DNA of 18,286 nt from PALSA-607 sp036509315 (GCA_036509315.1 DATCFU010000049.1:1-18286); one strand, 5' to 3'; shown: positions 1-8,147, numbered from the stretch's first letter. The notes: a model not told the origin generated them from the sequence alone. Program-made: numbers and translations.

Positions 1-22
1 AACCACTAACTGGGAGCCATCA

Positions 23-643
23 ATGTCCAAGCAGTCTGACCGCCGGCGCCGCGTCGTCCGTGCAACCGCCCCGGCCGCCGGCCTGTTGGCCGCCGGTCTC
101 CTCGTGTGGCAGGGCAGCTACGCCGCCTTCTCCGCCACCACTGTCGACACCAACAACGCGTGGTCGTCCGGCTCGCTGGCGCTGACCAACAATGGTGGCG
201 GCCCCGGTTACTCGGCCGCGACCAGTGCGACCTTCGGCGGCAGCAACCTGAAGCCCGGTGCGACCGGCACCACCTGCCTCACCGTGAAGAGCATTGGCAC
301 CGCTGCCGGCAGCCTGGCGATGTACGAGAGCTCGCTCGTGGACTCGTCGCCGTCGTTGGGCGCGCACATCCAGCTCACCGTCACCGCGGGCGTGCCCGCG
401 ACCGACGTACAGTCGGACTGCGTCGGCTTCCCGGCCTCCGGCTTGACAACCATCGCGACGAACCAGCCACTGTCGACGTTCGCGGCCACCTACGCGGCGG
501 GCGTCCCGGTCGCCGTCGCCACAGGCACCGTTCTCGAGGCCTACAAGGTCACCTGGACCTTCGTCAGCACCGGCACCAACCCCGGCGACTCTGCCCTCAT
601 GGGCAAGGCCGTCACCGCCGGCTTCACGTGGGAACTGCAGTAG
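23..643 (+). CDS. TasA/camelysin-like secreted protein with SipW-type signal
   Basis: This 206-residue protein is probably exported and processed by the signal peptidase encoded next door. The basic N-terminus (RRRRVVR, residues 7-13) is followed by a hydrophobic segment (about 16-31) and the motif SYA-AFSATT, with likely cleavage after Ala34. This AAFSATT context is typical of SipW-dependent substrates such as TasA and camelysin. The mature part has the family's layout: an early W-x-SG-x-L-x-L motif (47-54), a LKPG turn (77-80), and an end with a TWTF strand (177-180) and a final FTW (201-203). Cys85 and Cys133 may form a disulfide. The ATG has a GGGAG ribosome-binding site at 12-16. The product may form surface fibres or matrix material by analogy with TasA, but that role is inferred. 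The family assignment rests on signal and architecture rather than on a close match. Confidence 0.8.
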   Translation: MSKQSDRRRRVVRATAPAAGLLAAGLLVWQGSYAAFSATTVDTNNAWSSGSLALTNNGGGPGYSAATSATFGGSNLKPGATGTTCLTVKSIGTAAGSLAMYESSLVDSSPSLGAHIQLTVTAGVPATDVQSDCVGFPASGLTTIATNQPLSTFAATYAAGVPVAVATGTVLEAYKVTWTFVSTGTNPGDSALMGKAVTAGFTWELQ

Positions 644-674
644 GAGCGACCGATCACTAATCCGTCGAACTGAG

Positions 675-719
675 CCGTCGGCTCCCGCGCCCCGCAAATG
701 GGGGCACGGGAGCCTACGG
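675..719 (+). terminator. Strong hairpin between secreted protein and signal peptidase genes
   Basis: Arms 675-693 and 701-719 pair over 19 positions with only two mismatches (679/715 and 688/706) around a 7-base loop. No T-run follows, as is common for actinobacterial hairpin terminators. It sits 31 bases after the stop of the upstream gene and 37 before the next start. It could end most transcripts of the secreted protein, or stabilise the 3' end of its mRNA, giving less downstream peptidase. Confidence 0.65.
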
Positions 720-756
720 CGCGTTTCCGTGTGTCGAACAGCTGAAAGGACGTCTG

Positions 757-2511
757 GTGGCTACCGAGGTTGCGGTGGAGGTACCTGCGCAAGCGGGACC
801 GCTGCCGCGTCCGGTCAGCAACCTCACGTTGTTCGGCGGGTTCGTCGGCCGCACCTGGTTGTGGTTCCTCGGCGGCTGCCTGGTCGTTACGTTGGTGCCG
901 TTGCTGTTCGGCTGGCGGCCCTACGTCGTCGAGTCGTCGTCGATGGCGCCGCGAATCAAGGTCGGCGATGTGATCCTCGCTGCGCCGGAGCACAACCCCC
1001 AGAAGCTGCTCGGCCGAGTCACCGTATTTCACGACCCTGACCCCGACCGAATCGGCAGCATCAAGTCGCACCGGGTCGTTGCGATCAATTCAGATGGAAC
1101 GCTCACCACCAAGGGTGACGCCAACCAGTCGGTCGACAGCGTGCATGTGAAGTTGTCGGGCGTCATCGGTCTTGGCCGTCTTCTGGTCAGGTACGTCGGG
1201 CTACCGCTGATATGGGTGCAAAAGGGCGAGTGGCTGAAGTTTGCGCTGCTGCTTGCCTCGATCTGGTTCGCTGCCCTATTGGTGATGCGCGATCGCGACG
1301 AGGTCACGCCGTCCGACGGCGAAGGAAGTGGTCCGGGCGGCGGGGGGGCTGACGTCCGCGATCCGTTCGAGCCACCGCAGCAATACAGGGGGCCAGAACG
1401 CCGGTCGCAACCGCGCGACGCGAATGGTCGCTTCCTGCCGAAGCCTCGGATTGATCCCGACGTCGGATTCAGTGCCGCAGTCACCCCTCCGCCTGAGGCA
1501 ACCCCGCAGCCACCACGTACGTCGCCCGCGCGAGCAACCCTCGTGCGGCGTCGGCAATTCCGGCCCGCGCAACGCTTTCACGCCACGTCTTCGTTCGGGC
1601 GCTTTGCCACCAAGCTCGCCCGCCGAACCGCTTACGTCGCGGTTGGGTCGCTCGCGTTGTTGCTGCCAACTGCGAAAGCCGCGTTCTCGGCGACCACGTT
1701 CAACTCCGCCGACACCTGGACGGTGCCGACGTACAACTACACGACAGAGACGAACAATCTCGGGCCGTACTTGTACTGGAAGCTCGACGACACGACGGGC
1801 ACGACTGCCGCCGATTCCTCCGGTAACGGTCGGACCGGCACGTACAACTCGAGTTGGACGAAGAATCAGGTCGGGGCGCTGGTCGACCAGACTCCCAACG
1901 TGGCAGCGACGGAAACGAACGCCGCTCGTCCCCGGACGAGCACGTCATGTGTCTACACGACTAACACGGTGGCCGGTATGGCGACGCCCGGGCCGATGAC
2001 CTACAGCGAAGTGATCTGGTTCAACACGACGTCGACCAACGGTGGCAAGCTCATCGGACTGGAGAACAACCGCATCGGCGTCTCCGACAGTTCGGGCGCG
2101 GGCGGCCAGTACGACCGCATGATGTACATGGACTCCAACGGCGAGATCTGGTTCGGCGTCTGGACAGGCGCGGCGACCGCGATTCATTCCGTCGCAGGCC
2201 TCAACGACGGCAATTGGCACATGGCGGCTGCGACGATGAGTACGACCTCCGGCATGTCGCTGTATATCGACGGGAATCTGGTTGCGACGAGCGCGAATAC
2301 GACCTCCGAGACCGAGACCAAGACGAGTTACTGGCGGGTCGGCTGTGGCAACCTGGCCGGCTGGGGCGGCGACTGGACCGGTGCGAATGCGCCAGGGAAC
2401 ACCGCGGCCGACAACCTGAACTACCCCTTCAATGGCTCACTCGACGAAGCGACCGTGTGGTTCAGCACGCTGACCTCAAGCCAAATCGCCTTCCTCTACT
2501 GGATTCACTGA
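757..2511 (+). CDS. SipW-type signal peptidase I fused to a LamG domain
   Basis: The 584-residue protein has two halves in one uninterrupted frame. Residues 1-180 are a signal peptidase of the S26B (SipW/ER/archaeal) class: TM at about 33-52, catalytic Ser62 in ES-SSMAP, His105 in SHRVV replacing the Lys of bacterial LepB, a TKGDAN motif with Asp121, and a second TM at about 160-177. A charged, Pro/Gly-rich linker (about 180-288) follows. Then comes a second export signal: RR at 289-290, a hydrophobic stretch 292-304, AKA at 306-308 and AAFSATT at 308-314. Residues about 335-584 resemble a LamG/jellyroll domain (YWKLDDTTG, DGNWHMAA, LYIDGNLVA, FNGSLDEATVW). The predicted topology puts both the active site and LamG outside the cell. 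The GTG start has AAAGGA at 745-750. It probably cleaves the upstream gene's product and perhaps itself. Domain calls are firm; self-cleavage is inference. Confidence 0.88.
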   Translation: MATEVAVEVPAQAGPLPRPVSNLTLFGGFVGRTWLWFLGGCLVVTLVPLLFGWRPYVVESSSMAPRIKVGDVILAAPEHNPQKLLGRVTVFHDPDPDRIGSIKSHRVVAINSDGTLTTKGDANQSVDSVHVKLSGVIGLGRLLVRYVGLPLIWVQKGEWLKFALLLASIWFAALLVMRDRDEVTPSDGEGSGPGGGGADVRDPFEPPQQYRGPERRSQPRDANGRFLPKPRIDPDVGFSAAVTPPPEATPQPPRTSPARATLVRRRQFRPAQRFHATSSFGRFATKLARRTAYVAVGSLALLLPTAKAAFSATTFNSADTWTVPTYNYTTETNNLGPYLYWKLDDTTGTTAADSSGNGRTGTYNSSWTKNQVGALVDQTPNVAATETNAARPRTSTSCVYTTNTVAGMATPGPMTYSEVIWFNTTSTNGGKLIGLENNRIGVSDSSGAGGQYDRMMYMDSNGEIWFGVWTGAATAIHSVAGLNDGNWHMAAATMSTTSGMSLYIDGNLVATSANTTSETETKTSYWRVGCGNLAGWGGDWTGANAPGNTAADNLNYPFNGSLDEATVWFSTLTSSQIAFLYWIH

Positions 2512-2540
2512 CGTTCATCGAATCCGCTGCCCCGGTCATC

Positions 2541-2571
2541 TTCATGACTGCCGCCCTTCATGAGTGCTGCC
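2541..2571. repeat. Imperfect 15-base direct repeat upstream of the MoxR gene
   Basis: TTCATGACTGCCGCC at 2541-2555 is repeated as TTCATGAGTGCTGCC at 2557-2571, two mismatches, starting 16 bases apart. It lies in the 106-base gap before the MoxR-type gene. A pair of sites about one and a half helical turns apart could be a regulator-binding site, but no promoter hexamers are clear around it and chance is possible. Confidence 0.3.
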
Positions 2572-2617
2572 AGGTGGCCGATGAGACAAGGGACCAGTCG
2601 ATGCTCCCGGAGGACCT

Positions 2618-3625
2618 ATGACGAGTGGCCCCATGCTGGCTGCCCTGCCTGACGGGACTTCGCGCGCGCTCGCGGCGGCGGTCGCGGCCCGGCTGATCGC
2701 CAACGTCGAGCGAGTCGTGCACGGACGCCGTCCCGCTGTCGAGTTGGTTGCGGCCGGCCTTCTTGCCGGCGGACACGTCCTCGTCCAAGACGTTCCTGGC
2801 AGCGGCAAGACGACCCTCGCACGTGCGTTCGCGCGCTCGGTCGGCGGCAGCTTTCGCCGGATCCAGGGCACTGCTGACTTGTTGCCCGGCGACATCACCG
2901 GCTCGGCGATGTGGGACCCGGATCAACACAGCTTCGTGTTCGTTCCTGGCCCGGTCTTCGCCAACGTACTGCTCGTCGACGAACTGAACCGCGCTACCCC
3001 GCGTGCGCAGTCTGCATTGCTCGAGGCTCTCGACGAGGGCGCGGTCACTGTTGACGGCGTCCGCCATGTTTTGCCTGAACCGTTCTTCGTCGTCGCGACC
3101 CAAAACCCCACCGACCAATACGGCACGTATCCGTTGCCCGAAGGCCAGCTCGACCGGTTCTCGGTTGCGTTGACATTGGGTGAGAACGACCTTGCTACCG
3201 AGCGCCAGGTAGTTCGCGAGCAGTTGTTGCGGCCGACCGTCGACGACCTACAGCCGGTGGTCTCGCCGTACGATTTGCGGTGGGTGCAGGACGAAGTGCG
3301 CCGCACCCACGTGGCCGACGGCGTCCTCGATTTCGCTTTGAATGTCGTACGAGCAACGCGTCGTCACCCTGCGGTCCGCATCGGAGCTAGCTCGCGAGCC
3401 GCGTTGTCGCTGGTGCGATGTGCGCAAGCGCGCACTCTCGTCTATGACCGTGAGTTCGTTGTGCCGGACGACGTCAAGGTCCTCGCACCGTATGTGCTCG
3501 GGCATCGCCTAGTGTTGCAGCGCGGCGCCCAGGGACCGCGCGGTGCAGGGTTCGACGCACTCGGCGCTGGGAGCGCGGTGGTGGCCGAGGTGTTGGCGTC
3601 GGTGCCGGTCCCGGTCCGTGGCTGA
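2618..3625 (+). CDS. MoxR-family AAA+ ATPase
   Basis: This 335-residue cytoplasmic ATPase belongs to the MoxR chaperone-like group, which is usually encoded with DUF58 and transglutaminase proteins, as here. Visible motifs are Walker A DVPGSGKTT (58-66), the family's GTADLLPGDITGS block (84-96), Walker B VLLVDELNRA (117-126), sensor 1 VATQNP (159-164) and the EGQLDRF arginine-containing motif (175-181). The C-terminal part (about 215-335) is the lid domain. The ATG is well supported by GGAGGA at 2609-2614. The next gene starts inside its last codons, implying an operon. MoxR proteins are thought to remodel or activate client proteins; the client in this cluster is unknown. Confidence 0.93.
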   Translation: MTSGPMLAALPDGTSRALAAAVAARLIANVERVVHGRRPAVELVAAGLLAGGHVLVQDVPGSGKTTLARAFARSVGGSFRRIQGTADLLPGDITGSAMWDPDQHSFVFVPGPVFANVLLVDELNRATPRAQSALLEALDEGAVTVDGVRHVLPEPFFVVATQNPTDQYGTYPLPEGQLDRFSVALTLGENDLATERQVVREQLLRPTVDDLQPVVSPYDLRWVQDEVRRTHVADGVLDFALNVVRATRRHPAVRIGASSRAALSLVRCAQARTLVYDREFVVPDDVKVLAPYVLGHRLVLQRGAQGPRGAGFDALGAGSAVVAEVLASVPVPVRG

Positions 3626-4730
3626 GTCTGTCGTTCCAACGGGCCGTGTGCAGCGGCTGCGGATCACCTCCAACGGGTGGGCTGCGGTTGCCGGCGCGGC
3701 TCTGATGTTCGCCCTGGCTGTCCAGACGCAAAGCGTGTGGATGCAGGTCGTGGGCAGTGCACTGGTGGGCCTACTCGGAATCTCCGCGATTTCCGTTATC
3801 CGCCGACGAGACGGCGTGACGGTCAGCATGCAGGTACCCCCTGAAGTCAGTGTCGGCGTCCCGTTCGACTTCCAAGTAGTCGTCACCAACGCCGGACGAC
3901 GGCGGACGGCTCCCTTGCGGATTACCTGTTACTTCCCAGCGTCGATCCCCATTGTCGACCCTCCGGTTGTGGTGTACGTCGACCCTGTCCCTGCCGGCGA
4001 CAAGGCCACGGTGTCCGTCACCCGTGTTGCGATTCGACGTGGCTTCGTGACGCAGACGTTACTGATGGTCGATGCAATCGGATCATTTGGATTCTTCAGA
4101 TCCAGCTGGCCATTCAAGGGCGTTGGAGGATTGTCCGCTGCGCCCTTGGCCGGTCCGCCGATAGACCTCCCTCGAGTATTGGGAATGCAGGCCGAAGGTC
4201 TTGGTCCGCTAGGCCCTGGCCTCGATGTACGTGGGGTTCGCGAGTGGCGACCAGGTGACGCAGTTCGTCACGTGCATTGGCGTTCGACTGCACGCACTGG
4301 TCGCATCGCAGTGCTCGAGTACGGTGAGCCGACTGTCGGCACAATTGGTCTTCTCGTCGCCGCCACCACGCCCGATCCGCGCTTTGAGGCCGCGTTGGCC
4401 GTCGCGCTGTCGACCGCGTGGCGTGCTCTTGGCGATGACATACAACTCGTGGTGCCGTTCTGGATCGAAGGTGCACCGACGCTCATGAGCAGTGCGGTGT
4501 CATCGCCAACGCCCTCGTCGTGGCATCGGATCTTTGCGCTCATCCGCGCGGAGATTCCCGAACCCGCCACCGTGGATGCGCTGTTCGCCAGTGTCGGCAC
4601 CGGCGGCATCGTGCTCATGGCGGTCGGCGACGGAGTCTCTTTTGAGTTCTTGTCCTACGTAGAGTCGACGGCGACACTCGCCGGCGTCCGGGTCATCGAC
4701 TGCGCTGAGTACACCGACGGTCGACCATGA
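3618..4730 (+). CDS. DUF58 domain membrane protein
   Basis: The 370-residue protein carries the DUF58 signature at about 201-230: V-REWRPGD-x-VRHVHWRSTARTG, matching the family's R-x-W/Y-x-x-GD-x-x-R-x-I/V-x-W-x-x-x-AR pattern. Two hydrophobic segments near the N-terminus (about 19-34 and 40-56) anchor it. They are followed by an Ig-like extracellular or periplasm-facing stretch. I chose the GTG at 3618, which overlaps the MoxR stop by 8 bases and fits translational coupling. An in-frame ATG at 3543 would overlap MoxR by 83 bases and adds residues unlike the family. Its end overlaps the next start (ATGA at 4727). DUF58 proteins resemble vWA-type partners of MoxR ATPases; the exact function is unknown. 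Confidence 0.88.
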   Translation: MAESVVPTGRVQRLRITSNGWAAVAGAALMFALAVQTQSVWMQVVGSALVGLLGISAISVIRRRDGVTVSMQVPPEVSVGVPFDFQVVVTNAGRRRTAPLRITCYFPASIPIVDPPVVVYVDPVPAGDKATVSVTRVAIRRGFVTQTLLMVDAIGSFGFFRSSWPFKGVGGLSAAPLAGPPIDLPRVLGMQAEGLGPLGPGLDVRGVREWRPGDAVRHVHWRSTARTGRIAVLEYGEPTVGTIGLLVAATTPDPRFEAALAVALSTAWRALGDDIQLVVPFWIEGAPTLMSSAVSSPTPSSWHRIFALIRAEIPEPATVDALFASVGTGGIVLMAVGDGVSFEFLSYVESTATLAGVRVIDCAEYTDGRP

Positions 4731-6829
4731 GCACCCGATCGAGTGCAGCGGTTAACGCGCGTGCCACGCGCATCTCGCTGCTGATCGGCGGTGCCGCCGC
4801 GCAGTTCGCGGTGATGCCTTTGTTGAGCGGACCGGCCGACGCCATAGCGTTCGCTGCCTTCCTTGCGATCGGCATCGCGACCATTGGGCTGCCGCTGCCC
4901 AAGGTGGCCGCCGGTGCGCGACCGGGAGGCTTGCGACTGTCGCTCGCGCCGCGGCAAGCAACTGCGCTCGCACTGATCATGGTGGGCGCCGTCTTGGTAC
5001 TCGCCCGCGTCAACACGTTCGATGCGGATTCGAAAGCCGCAGCGCTCACCACGCTGCTCCTCGTCGTCCAGGTTTCCCATTGTCTTGCCCTGCAGACTCG
5101 ACGTGAGGCGGCCTTGGGGTGCGCGATCGTTGTGGTGCTGCTATCGGTCGGTGCAGCCTTTGCAGGTGATGTGACGCTCGTGCTGCCGGTGATGGTCGCG
5201 TTGCCTGCGGTTGCCGTGACAGCGGCGCTGTTGCACCGCGGGTCACTGATCGACGCTGCAGACGTGACGTCGACCGGGGGAGCGGGCGCGATCGTCCGCG
5301 CATGCATGACGCCGGTCGCGCTTGCCACGGTTCTCGGGGTCGTCGTCTTCCTCGCGCTGCCCAACACCGCTCAACTTCACACCCGTGCTCGCTTCGCGAG
5401 CGTGGCGAGCACCCCGGGGTCGAACGCCAACCCCGTACCAGGTAGCACGGGTGGCCGTGCAGGGAGTGACCCTGGGGCAGGAACGGTCGATCTCGGGTTA
5501 CGTGGGTCACTGAGCAGCGAGCCAGTGTTCGAGGCGCCAGCCGACTCGCCGGCTTACTGGCAGGGCGCGATCTTCAGTTCGTTCGATGGGCGCGCATGGA
5601 CCGCGCACGGACCATTCACCGAGTGGACGTCCGGGCCCGGTGCGGCGCAGCTCGCCCCCGCAGACCCGACGGCCCAACCAGGCGATGTCTCGCGCACCTA
5701 CACCGTCAAATCATTCACGACGCCGCCGCTCGACGTTGTCCTGTCGCCAGGTCGCCCCACAAGCTATGTCGGTTCTGGACACGTCATCGATGACAGTGAC
5801 GGAACTCCGCACATCGTGCATGCACCGGCGACGGGCGTTGCGACGACGTACACGGTCTCGTCGACTTTGCCCAACGACCCATCGGTTGGCTCGAAAGGCG
5901 CCGACCTCACGGACCCACAATGGCTCAGCCTGCCGAACGACCTACCCGCTCGAGTGAGTGCGTTGGCTGCATCCGTCGTTGCGGGCTCGGCGAACCGATT
6001 GAATGCGGTGAACGCGGTTGAGGACTATCTGCGTTCGAATGAGAAGTACAACCTGAACTCGCCGATACCCAAAGCCGGCGACGACGCGGTCGACGACTTT
6101 CTCTTCGTCTCTCACGAAGGCTTTTGCGAACAGTTCGCGACGGCGGCGGTCATCATGCTGCGCAGCCAGGGGATTCCGGCACGATTCGTGACCGGCTACG
6201 TCGACGGCGACACGACGGTCGATCCTGGCTTGCGGGTCTTTCGCGACAGCGACGCGCACGCGTGGGTGCAGGTGTTTTACCCAGGCGTGGGTTGGGTCAA
6301 CAGCGACCCGACTGCCGGCGCTGTTCTGCAGGCAACGGGCCAGTCGCTGCGACAGCGCCTCGGTTCGTGGATGAAGCGACTGTGGCACGGCTTCCCTGGT
6401 GGGCGACTGGGCGCAGTCGTCGCTCTCGGGATCGCTGTCATCATCGGCACCGCCGTGAGCACGATCGGACGCGCGTGGTTACGTCGCAGGCGCCGGTACG
6501 CGGGCGTCGATCGCGGTCGCAGGGGCGATGGTCCGATCCTGGCTGCCTACCTTCAGCTCGACCTGGCGTTGCACGGAGTGGAGCGCGCCCGTGCTCCGAG
6601 CGAGAGCCTGGGCGAGTTCGCGAGTCGGCTCGGTGGGTTCGTGGCGACGCCGGGCGAGGTCGCTGCCGCGATCAGTTGCCTCGAGCGCGAGACGTACGGC
6701 GTCGACCCGCCGTCGGCGGCAGAGTCCGCGTTGGCCATCGCAGTGTTCGATCGACTGCGCGCAGCAGCCGGGTCGCAACTGGTGGCCGTGGCAGCGGCGA
6801 GCGGCGGCGGATCAACCAACGCCCGCTGA
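4727..6829 (+). CDS. TgpA-like membrane transglutaminase-like protein
   Basis: The 700-residue membrane protein has an N-terminal bundle of hydrophobic segments (about 15-35, 38-56, 78-94, 105-120, 130-146, 150-170 and 193-212; DUF3488-like), then a large extracytoplasmic region, one more TM (about 561-582) and a cytoplasmic tail of DUF4129 type (about 600-690). The transglutaminase-like core is clear: GFCEQFATAA with Cys467, DAHAWVQVF with His511, and WVNSDPT with Asp527 form the expected catalytic triad. The start overlaps the DUF58 stop in ATGA, so the three genes are coupled. Homologues act outside the membrane on proteins or peptides, with substrates mostly undefined. The neighbouring exported proteins are possible but unproven substrates. 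Confidence 0.92.
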   Translation: MSTRSSAAVNARATRISLLIGGAAAQFAVMPLLSGPADAIAFAAFLAIGIATIGLPLPKVAAGARPGGLRLSLAPRQATALALIMVGAVLVLARVNTFDADSKAAALTTLLLVVQVSHCLALQTRREAALGCAIVVVLLSVGAAFAGDVTLVLPVMVALPAVAVTAALLHRGSLIDAADVTSTGGAGAIVRACMTPVALATVLGVVVFLALPNTAQLHTRARFASVASTPGSNANPVPGSTGGRAGSDPGAGTVDLGLRGSLSSEPVFEAPADSPAYWQGAIFSSFDGRAWTAHGPFTEWTSGPGAAQLAPADPTAQPGDVSRTYTVKSFTTPPLDVVLSPGRPTSYVGSGHVIDDSDGTPHIVHAPATGVATTYTVSSTLPNDPSVGSKGADLTDPQWLSLPNDLPARVSALAASVVAGSANRLNAVNAVEDYLRSNEKYNLNSPIPKAGDDAVDDFLFVSHEGFCEQFATAAVIMLRSQGIPARFVTGYVDGDTTVDPGLRVFRDSDAHAWVQVFYPGVGWVNSDPTAGAVLQATGQSLRQRLGSWMKRLWHGFPGGRLGAVVALGIAVIIGTAVSTIGRAWLRRRRRYAGVDRGRRGDGPILAAYLQLDLALHGVERARAPSESLGEFASRLGGFVATPGEVAAAISCLERETYGVDPPSAAESALAIAVFDRLRAAAGSQLVAVAAASGGGSTNAR

Positions 6830-6860
6830 TCGCCGTCCGACTACCCGACCTTTGGCCTCT

Positions 6861-6882
6861 AACGCGCGCAAGGACGCGCGTT
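6861..6882. terminator. Hairpin between convergent transglutaminase and nucS genes
   Basis: AACGCGCG at 6861-6868 and CGCGCGTT at 6875-6882 form a perfect 8-bp stem with a 6-base loop. It lies between two converging genes, so it can act in both directions. A T-run is absent. Confidence 0.55.
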
Positions 6883-6930
6883 GATGACCAACACTCCCGA
6901 GCCTGAGTCGCCAGCGGGCTGCGTATCCAG

Positions 6931-7590
6931 TCAGAAGAGGCGGGCGGTCGGATCGTCGGCACCGCGCAATGCGTCGTAGTCGATCGTGATGCACTCGATG
7001 CCGCGGTCGACGGCGAGCATCCGCGCCTGCGGCTTGATCTCTTGTGCCGCGAAGATGCCGCGCACCGGTGCGATGAGGGCGTCACGGTTCATCAACTCGA
7101 GGTAGCGCGTCAGCTGCTCGACGCCGTCGATCTCGCCGCGGCGCTTGATCTCGATGGCGACGCTGACGCCAGCGGCGTCGCGACACAGCAGGTCAACCGG
7201 GCCGATCGGCGTTGGATATTCGCGACGCACCAGGGTCATGCCCTCACCGAGGGCGCTTGGGTGTGCCGCAAGCAGCACCTGCAGATGTGCCTCGACGCCA
7301 TCCTTGACCAGGCCGGGATCGACGCCGAGTTCGTGGCTTGAGTCGTGCAGCAACTCCTCGATGGTGAGCACGAGTTGTTCGCCCGCCTTGTTCGTGACGG
7401 TCCAGACGCCGGGAGCCTCCTGCAGCGTGCACGGCGGGCTCATCCAGTTCAGCGGCTTGTAGGCCCGGTCGTCGGCGTGGATTGATACGGAGCCGTCCGC
7501 CTTGACGAGGATCAGCCGTTGCGCGCTCGGCAAATGGGCTGTCAGCCGGCCGACGTAGTCGACGCTGCACCGAGCAATGACCAGCCGCAC
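6931..7590 (-). CDS. nucS: NucS/EndoMS mismatch-specific endonuclease
   Basis: The 219-residue protein matches NucS (EndoMS), which cuts both strands at mismatches and supports non-canonical mismatch repair in actinobacteria lacking MutS/MutL. The N-terminal DNA-binding domain (about 1-110) opens MRLVIARCSVDYVGRL and includes R42 and the LNWMSPP stretch around W49. The C-terminal RecB-like nuclease domain has the catalytic set Asp133 (PVDLL), Glu147 and Lys149 (EIKRR), followed by GVEQLTRYLELM. The C-terminal end ARLF resembles the beta-clamp-binding tail of the family. The GTG start has no Shine-Dalgarno sequence but follows a -10-like TAACGT by 6 bases, suggesting a leaderless transcript. 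It is downstream of the pilin gene on the same strand but probably has this promoter of its own. Confidence 0.95.
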   Translation of the reverse strand: MRLVIARCSVDYVGRLTAHLPSAQRLILVKADGSVSIHADDRAYKPLNWMSPPCTLQEAPGVWTVTNKAGEQLVLTIEELLHDSSHELGVDPGLVKDGVEAHLQVLLAAHPSALGEGMTLVRREYPTPIGPVDLLCRDAAGVSVAIEIKRRGEIDGVEQLTRYLELMNRDALIAPVRGIFAAQEIKPQARMLAVDRGIECITIDYDALRGADDPTARLF

Positions 7591-7596
7591 ACGGTT

Positions 7597-7602
7597 ACGT
7601 TA
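7597..7602 (-). promoter_or_regulatory. -10 box for leaderless nucS transcript
   Basis: TAACGT on the - strand lies 6 bases before the nucS GTG, placing the expected transcription start at or next to the start codon. No good -35 is seen at 16-18 bases. There is no ribosome-binding site, which fits leaderless translation. Confidence 0.5.
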
Positions 7603-7645
7603 GCGGCAGCAACTTCAAGGGGACGACGTCGGTCCGGCGAAGCGG

Positions 7646-8146
7646 TCAGGCGCAGGGGGTCTTGGTGATCCCGCCGTAGAAGCTCGCTGAGTAGAAGATC
7701 TTGCCGGACCCGGAGGTAAGTTGCACGCAGTAGCCGCCGGGCTGCGACAGGCTGTTCGAGCCTCCTGTCGTCACACCCGATGGGTACGTCAAGATCGTGA
7801 CGTTGACGGTCTTGCTCGACATTCTGAAGCCCTCGGTGTTCAGAGCCGCGGGCTCCGTTGCGGCCGTGAATGTGGGTGCCGCGAAGTAGGTCTGGTAGTC
7901 GGCCCAGTAGCTTTCCTCGGCGAGCGCGGCGCCGTGCACGTCTGCCTTCGCCTGGGTGTCATAGGCATTCTGCTTTTGGCTCAGGAAGATCGGGATCGCG
8001 ATGGCCGCCAGAATGCCGATGATGATCATGACGACGAGAAGCTCGATGAGGCTGAAGCCAGACTCGTCGCTGGCGACGGGATGTGTCGCGTCGCGGGCAG
8101 CGCGGAAATCTCGTTTGCGCACGAGGCGGCCGCTGGGAAAAGCCAT
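7646..8146 (-). CDS. Type IV-like prepilin (PulG/PilA class)
   Basis: The 166-residue protein has a textbook class III signal: DESG-FSLIELLVVMIIIGILAAIAIP, with prepilin peptidase cleavage expected after Gly30, Phe31 as the methylated +1 residue and Glu35 as the conserved +5 residue. The hydrophobic helix runs from 31 to about 53. The C-terminal domain has Cys140 and Cys165, likely a disulfide, as in many pilins. A GTG at codon 9 would give a shorter, more usual leader of 22 residues. Neither start has a clear ribosome-binding site, and the ATG is preceded by a perfect palindrome. No prepilin peptidase, assembly ATPase or platform protein is in the window, so it depends on genes elsewhere. 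Role (pilus or pseudopilus subunit) is inferred from the signal. Confidence 0.88.
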   Translation of the reverse strand: MAFPSGRLVRKRDFRAARDATHPVASDESGFSLIELLVVMIIIGILAAIAIPIFLSQKQNAYDTQAKADVHGAALAEESYWADYQTYFAAPTFTAATEPAALNTEGFRMSSKTVNVTILTYPSGVTTGGSNSLSQPGGYCVQLTSGSGKIFYSASFYGGITKTPCA

Positions 8147-8147
8147 G

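Noticed and set aside
1560..1700. A separate gene start for the LamG half
   Set aside because: The frame is continuous from 757, and I found no ribosome-binding site and start codon before the second signal sequence that would be better supported than the fusion. An internal start cannot be fully excluded.
1328..1999. 223-codon + strand ORF inside the peptidase-LamG gene
   Set aside because: Arg/Pro/Ser-rich sequence with no motifs, entirely inside a well-supported gene in another frame.
3543..3617. Upstream ATG start for the DUF58 gene
   Set aside because: It would overlap the MoxR gene by 83 bases and add a non-family Arg/Ser-rich extension.
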